Positions 46,701 through 54,100 of a stretch of 64,000 nt of DNA are shown here, one piece after another. The position numbers were made by a program, and so were the translations under genes. Positions within the stretch are counted from its first letter, which is position 1. Every line of letters begins with the position of its first letter. Source of the DNA: Pirellulimonas nuda (GTDB taxonomy: Bacteria; Planctomycetota; Planctomycetia; Pirellulales; Lacipirellulaceae); the NCBI RefSeq assembly GCF_007750855.1, contig NZ_CP036291.1, forward strand, positions 248,001 to 312,000. The letters run 5' to 3'. Below the pieces are notes generated by a model. That model saw nothing but the letters and a program-made list of their open reading frames with translations, searched no databases and was not told where the DNA came from.

Positions 46701-48989
46701 CGATCCTTCGCCGCGCTGCTGGCAGAAGTGCAGGGCGCCTTTGCCAACGACGTAGCCAACAGCCGCGGCCAGTGGGACGCCATTGTAGAAGCGGCGGGCG
46801 TCGAACGTGTCGCCGACCGGCTGCCGCTGACGCAGGCGTTCTTCTTGTACGACGAGCTGACGCTCCCCGCGGGCCAGACGGGGGACCAGTTTGGGGGGCT
46901 GAGGGCCGAGAACCCCGCCACCGACTACCGCGGCTTAGCGGTGTACGACGTGACGCTGGTCGTCGAGCCGGGCGCTGCCGGCCGACGCGCGCGGCTGGTG
47001 TACGACCCCAATCGGCTGCCGACGGCGCTGGCCGAGGGGATGGCCCGCGGCTACCGCGAACTACTGGAGCACGTCACACGCCAGCCCGACGCCGCGCTGG
47101 CCGAGCTGCCCCCGCCCGGGCCCGACGCCCGCGCCCAATTGTTGAGCCTAGCGGCGCCGGCCGCTGCGGACCCGACGCCGATAGAACCGCTGGCCGCGCT
47201 CCAGCGATGGGCCGCAGAGCGCCCCGAAGCCGCCGCCGTCTCGTGCGGCGATCATCTGCTCAGCTACGCAGAGCTGCTGGATCGCAGCGACCGCCTCGCT
47301 GCCGGGCTGCGGACGCGGGGCGTCCAGCGGGGCGACCGGGTGGTGCTGCTGGCCGAGCGTTCGATCGACACGCTCACCGCCATGCTGGCCGTGTGGAAGG
47401 CGGGCGCCGCGTACGTGCCGCTCGACCCCAGCCACCCTCCCGCCCGCCACGCGGCGGCGATCGCCAACTGCGGCGCCGTGGGGGTGCTGACCGACGCCGC
47501 GACGCTAGAGCACGCGTCGCAACTCCATGGCAGTTGCTGGACGATCGACCGGCTGCTTGAAGAAAGCTCCACGTGTGCCACTGCCGGCGCGTCCAGCAGG
47601 GACGCCCGGCACGACGAGAACGACCCCGCCTACCTGATCTACACGTCCGGCTCTACCGGCGAGCCGAAGGGGGTCGTGGTGCCGCACCTCGCGGTCGCCA
47701 ACCTGCTGGCCGCGTTCGCGGAAGAGTTTGAGTTGACGGCCGACGACCGTGTGCTTGCCTCCACCACGGTGGCTTTCGACATCTCACTGCTCGAGTTGAT
47801 GCTGCCGCTGACGGTGGGCGCCACGGTCGAGATAGCGGGCGACGCAACCACCGCCGACCCGGGCCCCCTAGCGGAAGCCGCCCTCAGCGAAGCCATCACG
47901 CTCGTGCAGGGGACGCCATCGACCTACCGCACCCTGCTCGACGCCGGCTGGCGCCCGCACGCCCGCCAACGCGTGGTGTGCGGCGGTGAAGCCCTGGCGG
48001 CCGACCTCGCCGAGAAGCTGACGGGCGCGCCGGCCGGCCTCTGGAACGTGTACGGGCCGACCGAGACCACCGTCTGGAGCACCGCCGCCCGGCTCACCGA
48101 CCTTGCCGGCGGCGTGCCGATCGGCCGACCGATCGCGCGGACCGCGTGCTACGTGCTCGACGCCGTGGGCCGCTTGGCGCCCGAGGGCGTGTGGGGAGAG
48201 CTGGCCATCGGTGGCGCCGGCGTGGCGCTCGGCTACTGGAACCGCCCGGAGCTATCCGCCGAGCGCTTCCCGTTGAACCCGTTTACCGCAGCGCCCGACG
48301 CACGGATGTACCTCACCGGCGACCAGGTCCGCTGGCGCCCTGACGGCCTACTCGAGTTCCGCGGCCGGGGCGACAACCAAGTCAAAGTCCGCGGCCACCG
48401 CGTCGAGCTGGGCGAGATCGAGGCCGCGCTCTCCAGCGAGCCGACGATCGCCGAGGCCGCGGTCGTCGCCGTCGGAAGCTGCGGCGCCGCCGACGCACTG
48501 GCCGCCTACTGCGTGCCCGCCGCGGGCGCCACGCTTGACGCTTCGCAGCTCCGCACGAGCCTCGCCCGCCGGCTCCCGGAGTACATGATTCCTACCGCGT
48601 TTGTGACGCTCGACCGCCTGCCGCGGAGCGGCGCCGGGAAGGTCGACCGCCGGGCGCTCCCCGGTTTATCGGCCGACCGGCTGGCGCTGTCGCGCGAGCA
48701 CACGCCGCCGCGGACGCCGGTGGAAGCGGCGCTGGCCGCGTGGTGGCGCGAGCTGCTGCAGCTCGACCGCGTGGGCGTACACGACAGCCTGTTCGAGCTG
48801 GGGGGCCACTCGCTGATTGCCATGCAACTGGGGGTCCGCGTTCGGGAGACCCTGGGCGTCGAGCTCCCCATCCGCGAGGCCTACCGCCAATCCACCATCG
48901 CCGCCTGGGCCGAGCTAATCGTCACGGCCCAGCTTGAGCAAGCCGAAGACCTAGAAAGCATACTGAACGAGATTGAAAGCAAAGGATAG
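43722..48989 (+). CDS. Hybrid fatty acyl-AMP ligase / nonribosomal peptide synthetase (FAAL-PCP-C-A-PCP)
   Basis: 1755 residues. The FAAL (about 20-605) has YTSGTTAAPRGV near 189, YHDLGLIGG and a C-terminal TSSGKTQ; it would activate a fatty acid. PCP1 has S649 in GGQSL. The C domain has HHAVGDG (838-844), the full HHxxxDG. The A domain has YTSGSTGEPKGV (Y1307), FDISLLE and GPTETTVWS. Read against GrsA, the pocket is about D-I-L-G-V-G-V-V-W, closest to glycine codes (low confidence). PCP2 has S1697 in GGHSL. No thioesterase is present, so the chain passes on to gene 3. The first ATG (43722) lacks a clear Shine-Dalgarno; Met25 (43794) is an alternative start. No 4'-phosphopantetheinyl transferase is seen in the window. 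Confidence 0.93.
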   Translation: MERLCHAPVEPPRIDVPAVDGHWGMRSLVDVARWRGQAAADRIAFRFLIDGQRETRDLSFAELDSRARIVAAELAARGASGEPVLIVLEPGLDYVAALVGCFYAGAIAVPVYPPDPFRIARTLPRLQAIVQNAQCRLLIGSSLTLGPASGVVRGLCTGGAIEIDMLDRAAGQTFEPVKIDPSKTALLQYTSGTTAAPRGVAISMEGLMYNLRSLEQLLDVPDAVALQWLPPYHDLGLIGGVLLPLFAGRQMVLMSPLDFMRSPANWLRAISHFGATSTAAPNFGYELCLRKVTDADCEGLDLSRLQVAVSGAEPVRADTLRRFTERFAPYGFREEAFVPAYGMAEATLMISVAGHGAPPLVRQVDADALSEGRIEPATDASTTRELVGCGPPAPGVEVRIVDPETHRETRGVGEIWVRSPGVASGYWRNPEATAAAFGAQLRGGPAGGSAEGYLRTGDLGAMCDGELLVTGRRKELLILAGRNFYPHDLELAIQESDPAFKPDGGAVVSAAVFSAAGRGHQEGLIVYHEVQRPKRQDLAALCQRARAVLFEETGVEPLGVVLLAVGDIPKTSSGKTQRAACRQAHLRGTLSPLHQWWADSGDHAGAATSETLASPATETEAWLAACWRELLGVEHVGRESGFIALGGQSLQAIEMLSRVLDRTGVVLPMAELIASPTLAGVAAAIDRAAAAGPTAPPRKATQAERAAELPVTAAQQRFLLLDQLGVAPGGANLPVAVRLYGRLDLDRLEDALTRLVARHEALRIGFSLTADRWTQRLATPARVRVELLEPSDLTSDPVRWALDQPFVWRPFDLATPPLLRAAVAPLRSEDQVLLLVLHHAVGDGASLRALLSDLSKLYRGIELPDVDYQWFDAAVAGEPEVDSAYWRARLAEAPAAIDLPLERGRAESLDEVARVEVELPAELTRSVDRFAASRSATAFSVYLAGLHGLLARYTRDQTIVIGAAAAGRDHPAWRDTAGCFMQTAPVAARVAGERSFAALLAEVQGAFANDVANSRGQWDAIVEAAGVERVADRLPLTQAFFLYDELTLPAGQTGDQFGGLRAENPATDYRGLAVYDVTLVVEPGAAGRRARLVYDPNRLPTALAEGMARGYRELLEHVTRQPDAALAELPPPGPDARAQLLSLAAPAAADPTPIEPLAALQRWAAERPEAAAVSCGDHLLSYAELLDRSDRLAAGLRTRGVQRGDRVVLLAERSIDTLTAMLAVWKAGAAYVPLDPSHPPARHAAAIANCGAVGVLTDAATLEHASQLHGSCWTIDRLLEESSTCATAGASSRDARHDENDPAYLIYTSGSTGEPKGVVVPHLAVANLLAAFAEEFELTADDRVLASTTVAFDISLLELMLPLTVGATVEIAGDATTADPGPLAEAALSEAITLVQGTPSTYRTLLDAGWRPHARQRVVCGGEALAADLAEKLTGAPAGLWNVYGPTETTVWSTAARLTDLAGGVPIGRPIARTACYVLDAVGRLAPEGVWGELAIGGAGVALGYWNRPELSAERFPLNPFTAAPDARMYLTGDQVRWRPDGLLEFRGRGDNQVKVRGHRVELGEIEAALSSEPTIAEAAVVAVGSCGAADALAAYCVPAAGATLDASQLRTSLARRLPEYMIPTAFVTLDRLPRSGAGKVDRRALPGLSADRLALSREHTPPRTPVEAALAAWWRELLQLDRVGVHDSLFELGGHSLIAMQLGVRVRETLGVELPIREAYRQSTIAAWAELIVTAQLEQAEDLESILNEIESKG

Positions 48990-49212
48990 TTAACCACGGA
49001 GCCACTGAGAACACGGAGACGGACGGAGAAAGACGAAGAGGCCCACGAATCAAACGAATGGAAAGAATTGAAAGCTAAGAGTTGAGGGCTGGCGAGAAGG
49101 TCGACCGCCCGCGCCCCGACCCTCTTTCCACTAGTTTCTTGATTCGCTGTATTCGTGCAATTTGTGGGCTCCTCCGTCCGTCTCTGTGTTCTCCGTGACT
49201 CTGTGGTTCATC
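48990..49212. repeat. Nested palindromic element, copy 2, between synthetase gene 1 and the oxidoreductase
   Basis: The outer arms are TTAACCACGGAGCCACTGAG and the complementary TCTCCGTGACTCTGTGGTT. The inner arms are GCCCACGAATC and the complement near TTTGTGGGC. The structure matches the elements at 29128-29366 and 50895-51137. It fills the gap; only the last bases precede the oxidoreductase start. Confidence 0.8.
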
Positions 49213-49240
49213 GTCAGGCCAACAGAACAACGCAACAATT

Positions 49241-50890
49241 ATGAAACACCACGACTACCTAGTCATCGGCGCCGGGCCGGCCGGCTTGCAGCTTGGGTAC
49301 TTCCTTGAGAAGGCCGGGCGCGACTACCTGCTGCTCGAAGGGGCGCCCGCCGCGGGGTCGTTTTTTGAGAAGTTCCCGCGCCACGACATGTTGATCTCCA
49401 TCAACAAGGTCCACACCGGATACAACGACCGCCGCAGCCGGCTGCGCTACGATTGGAACTCGCTGATCTGCGACGACGAGTCGTTCGCGCTGACCGAGTA
49501 CACAGAGGACTACTTCCCCCAGGCGAAGTTGATGGTGCAGTACCTGCGCGACTTCGCCCAGAAGTACGCCCTCAACATCCAGACCGAGGCCCGTGTCGCC
49601 CAGGTCTGCCGGCGCGACGACTCCCCCGAGGGCTACGTCGTGACGCTCGCCTCCGGCGAACAGATCACCTGCCGGGTGCTGGTCATGGCGTCCGGGATGG
49701 CCAAGCCGTACGTCCCCGACTTCCCCGGCGCTGAGCTCACCGAGAACTACGCCGACATGTCGGTCGAGCGCCGCGACTACGCGGGGCAGCGCGTGCTGGT
49801 GCTCGGCAAGGGGAACTCCGGCTTCGAGACCGCCGACCACCTGGTGAGCCACGCACGGGCGATCCACGTCTGCAGCCCCAGCCCGCTCAAGCTGGCGTGG
49901 AAGAGCCACTACGTGGGCAACCTGCGGGCCGTGAACAACAACTTTCTCGACACCTACTTGCTCAAGGGGCAGAACGCGGTGCTCGACGCCACGGTCGAGC
50001 GCGTGCAAAAGATCGATGGCCAGTACGTGGTCGACTTCGCCTTCACGCACGCCAACGGGCAGCGCTGCCAGATGGCCTACGACCGGGTGCTGGTGTGCAC
50101 CGGCTTCCGTTTCGACGACTCGATCTACGCCCAGGACTGCCGCCCGGAGCTGAGCGCGTGCGGGCGCCGGCCGATGATGACCAGCGCGTGGGAGTCGACC
50201 AACCTCCCCGACCTGTACTTCGCCGGCACCCTGATGCAGAGCCGCGACTACCACAAGACGATGTCGAACGTGATGCACGGGTTCCGGCACAACGTCCAGT
50301 CGTTGGCCAGCATCTTGGAGGAGCGCTACGAGGGGCGGCAGTGGGCGAGCGACCCGTTGCCGCTGCGCACCATTGAAGAAGGCGCCCAGGCGATGGCGGA
50401 CAAGGTGATCGAGCGCGTCAGTTCCGACGCGGCGATGATGCTGCAGCCGGGGTTCTTGGGAGACGTGATGGTGGTCGGCCCGCAGAGCGTCGATTACTAC
50501 CCCACGGCCAACATCGACTACATCCACGAGAGCCGGTTCGGGCAGTCGGACGACTACTACGTGGTCACGATGGAGTACGGGAGCAGCGACTGCGACATGC
50601 TGGCGATCGAGCGCATGCCGGACGCTACCGAGGGCGCCGGCGACGTCTACCAGCACCCACGCATCCGCCGCTACTGCCGCGGCCGGCTGCTGGCCGAGCA
50701 CCACATCCCCGAGTCGCTTGAGAACGACTGGCGCCCCGACCGCCACGCAGGCGACCGCCCGCTGGTGCTCGGCATGGGCTTCCCCGGCATCGACCCCACC
50801 CGCTACCGCCACGTCCACCGCGACGAGCTGGTGGCGTTCTTCCGCGAACAACTGAGCGAGCGGAGCGTCCGCGTGGCCGAGGCGGTGTGA
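49241..50890 (+). CDS. FOXRED2-like FAD-dependent oxidoreductase in the lipopeptide locus
   Basis: 549 residues from MKHHDYLVIGAGPAGLQLGY. The FAD motif is VIGAGPAGLQ, the NADPH-site motif VLGKGNSGFE at about 186-195, and SGMAKPYVPDFPGAE resembles the family's ATG loop. Conserved segments DYLLLEGAPAAGSFFEKFPR and LISINKVHTGYN and their order resemble animal FOXRED2/ERFAD, a group distinct from typical FMOs. The last 180 residues are unlike FMOs. It lies between the two synthetase genes on the same strand, so tailoring of the lipopeptide (oxidation of an amino acid or lipid) is likely but unproven. Confidence 0.86.
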   Translation: MKHHDYLVIGAGPAGLQLGYFLEKAGRDYLLLEGAPAAGSFFEKFPRHDMLISINKVHTGYNDRRSRLRYDWNSLICDDESFALTEYTEDYFPQAKLMVQYLRDFAQKYALNIQTEARVAQVCRRDDSPEGYVVTLASGEQITCRVLVMASGMAKPYVPDFPGAELTENYADMSVERRDYAGQRVLVLGKGNSGFETADHLVSHARAIHVCSPSPLKLAWKSHYVGNLRAVNNNFLDTYLLKGQNAVLDATVERVQKIDGQYVVDFAFTHANGQRCQMAYDRVLVCTGFRFDDSIYAQDCRPELSACGRRPMMTSAWESTNLPDLYFAGTLMQSRDYHKTMSNVMHGFRHNVQSLASILEERYEGRQWASDPLPLRTIEEGAQAMADKVIERVSSDAAMMLQPGFLGDVMVVGPQSVDYYPTANIDYIHESRFGQSDDYYVVTMEYGSSDCDMLAIERMPDATEGAGDVYQHPRIRRYCRGRLLAEHHIPESLENDWRPDRHAGDRPLVLGMGFPGIDPTRYRHVHRDELVAFFREQLSERSVRVAEAV

Positions 50891-50894
50891 CGAG

Positions 50895-51137
50895 ATTCAC
50901 CACTGAGCCACCCAGGGCACAGAGACGGACGAGAGGGTGCACGCCTCATCGTTCAAGAACTCTCGCAGAGGCGCGGAGGCGCAGAGTTTGGAGGGGTTGT
51001 CACACTAGACTCGCCAGCAGATTGACGCAGAAACTTGGACACCTACGATTTCTTCCCTCTGCGTCTCCGCGCCTCTGCGAGAGGCTCTTTCGTTGCCTCC
51101 TTCCGTCTCCGTGTTCTCCGTGGCTCTGTGGTTAACC
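50895..51137. repeat. Nested palindromic element, copy 3, between the oxidoreductase and synthetase gene 3
   Basis: The outer arms are ATTCACCACTGAGCCACCCA and the complementary CTCCGTGGCTCTGTGGTTAA. An inner pair, TCTCGCAGAGGCGCGGAGGC with its complement (51056-51081), faces across a 70-bp centre. It fills the gap and ends 15 bp before the next start codon. Confidence 0.8.
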
Positions 51138-51151
51138 TTACGGGGTAGTTG

Positions 51152-54100
51152 ATGGACCAGGCCCTCGCCGCTCGCCTCGCGGCGCTGAACCCCGAGCAGC
51201 GCGCCGCGCTCGAACGCAAACTGCTGCAGCGCGCCTCCGAGCGGGGCGGGGCGGACGGCATCCCCCGCTGCGCCCCCCAGCGCCGCGGCACGCTGTCGTT
51301 TGCCGAGCAGCGGCTGTGGCTGCTGGACCGGCTCGAGCCAGAGCACCCTTTCTACAACATGCCGCTGGCGGCGGAGGTGACCGGACCGTTGGACCGGGCG
51401 GCGCTCGCCGCGGCCCTGAACGACCTAGTCGCGAGGCACGAGACGCTACGCTACGCGTATGAATTGGTGGATGGGACCCCGCACCGCCGTGTGCTTGAGA
51501 GCGCAACCATCGAGCCCGAGTGGATCGATTCCTCATTGAGCCGGAAGCGCCCCGTCTCAGAAACTCAGCGCCCGGAGCTGGTAGCAGATCGCAACGCTAA
51601 GCATGCGCAAGGTGCGACAGGAACTCCGGGCGCTGACGCTTCCGGCTCCAACGACGAGGCGCTTTGGGAGTTGGTGCGCGAGCACGCCCGCACCCCCTTC
51701 GACTTGAACGTCGCGCCGCTGCTGCGCTGCGTGGTCTTCCAGCAGGCGCCCGAGCGCTACGTTGTGCTGCTGGTGATGCACCACATCGTCTCCGACGGCT
51801 GGAGCATGGCGGTGTTGATGAACGAGCTGACCGCGTGCTACCGCGCACGGTCCGCCGGCGAGTCGTCCGACCTCGCGCCGCTTGCGGTGCAGTACAGAGA
51901 CTACGCGGTGTGGCAACGCGACCGGCTCTCCGGCCAGCGGCTCGACGCGCTGCAGGCGTACTGGAAGGAGCAGCTCGGGGGGGCGCCCCCGGCGCTGGAG
52001 CTCCCCATCGACCACGCGCGGCCCGCGGCGCAGGATTTTGTGGGCGGTCTCGTCGAGATCGACCTGGGCGCCGAACTCTCCGGGGCGCTCGACGCCGCGG
52101 CACGCCGTTGGGGCGCCACGCCGTTTGTAGTGCTGATGGCGGGTTACCAGGCGTGGCTCGCCCGGCACACGGGGCAAGAAGACATCGTGGTGGGCGCCGT
52201 GGTGGCTGGGCGCGAACGGAGCGAGCTCGAACGGCTGATCGGGTTCTTTGTGAACACGCTGGCCATCCGCACCCGCTTGGACGACGACCCGACGTTCGTA
52301 GAGCTGGTCGGCCGCGTCCAGCAGACTTCGCTGTCGGCTTTCGAGCACCAAGAGCTGCCGTTCGACAAGTTGATCGAAGCGGTCGCCCCCGGCCGCGACC
52401 CCAGCCACGGCGCGCTCTTTCAAACGGCCCTGGTCGTACAGAACCCGCCGCGGGACTTCGCCGCGGCGCCGGGGATGACCGTCCGCCCCGTGATGGTGGA
52501 CAACGGCACCGCCAAGTACGACCTGACGCTGTTCTTCTGGCAAGACGCCGGTCGCTGGGTGGGGCAGGCCGAGTACGCGACGGCGCTTTTCGAGCGCGCG
52601 ACCATCGAACGTTTCGTCCTGTCGTTCAAGACGCTGCTATCGAGCGCGCTGCAGGCGTCGACGCAGCGCGTGAGCGAGCTCGATGCCCTCGACCCCTCGC
52701 AGCGCGGGCGGCTCGCCGCGTGGAACCAGACCGACACCGACCTGGGTGACGACTGCTTGCTGCACGAGCTGTTCGAACGCCACGCCGCAGAACAACCAAA
52801 TCACGTCGCGGTCCGCTGGCAGGGCGCGTCGATCTCCTACGCCGAGCTGAACGCAGACGCCGACCGGATCGCGGCCTCGCTGCGGCGCCTGGGCGTCGGG
52901 TACGAAGAGGCCGTGGTGGTCGCGCTGCCGCGCTCGGCCGACTCGGTCGTGATGCTGCTGGCGGTGCTCAAGGCCGGAGGCGTTTACGTGCCCGTGGACG
53001 CGGACGGGCCGGAGGAGCGATGGGCGCTGGTGGTGGAAGAGACGGGGGCGGCGGTGGTCGTGGTGGGGGAAGGTATCTCCGCTCCGACGCCCCCTCCCCC
53101 CGCCCCTCCCCCTGCCGGGGAGGGGAGCACGCGCAAGCGATCCCCGGAACGGACCACCGTCGCTGCGCTCCGCACTCTACCGATCGGCGAAGCCGCCCGT
53201 CCCCCAGCCCCCAACCCCAGTGGCGCAGCCACTACACCCCATCGCGAAGCGATACCCCCCAGCAGCGGCGCCGCCTACGTCATCTACACGTCCGGCTCCA
53301 CCGGTAGGCCGAAGGGGGTGGTGGTTGAGCACCGCAACATCGTGAACTTCGTCCGCGCGCAGATTCAACGGATGGGCGTTTCCCGCGAGGACGTGCTGCA
53401 GCACGCTTTCTCGCCGACGTTCGACGGCGGGCTGTCGGAGGTGGTGCTGGGCATGAGCGTCGGCGCCACGCTGGTGGTGATCGATCAACCGGCGCTGCTC
53501 GAGCCCCCGGCGTACGCCCGGCTGCTGCACACCGAACGGGTGACGGTTGGCAAGTTCCCGCCGGCGCTGCTCGCGACGCTCGAGCCCGAGGGGCTGCCGC
53601 TGCTCACCACGGTGCTCACGGCCGGCGACCGCCAGACCGCCAAGCTCGCCCGCCGCTGGATGCCCGGACGGCTGGTGATGAACGGCTACGGCCCGACCGA
53701 GGCGACCGTGGGGGTTTGTATCCATCGGCTCTCGGCAGAGTTCACGGGCCAGCCCCCCATCGGCGCGCCGCTGGCGAACACCCGCGCTTACGTGCTGGAC
53801 CGAAACCAGCGGCTCGCGCCCATCGGCGTGACAGGAGAGATCTACATCGGCGGCGCCGGCGTCGCCCGCGGGTACTTGAAGCGCCCCGATGAAACGGCCG
53901 CCAAGTTCTTGCCCGACCCGTTCAGCGCTCAGCCCGGCGCGCGGATGTACCGCACGGGCGACCTGGGCCGCTGGCGCCCCACGCCCACGGGGAGCGGCGG
54001 GATGCTGGAGTTCGTCGGCCGGGTGGACGACCAAGTGCAGCTCCGCGGCTACCGTGTCGAGCCGGGCGAAGTAACCGCCGCGCTGGAGCGCCTGCCGCTG

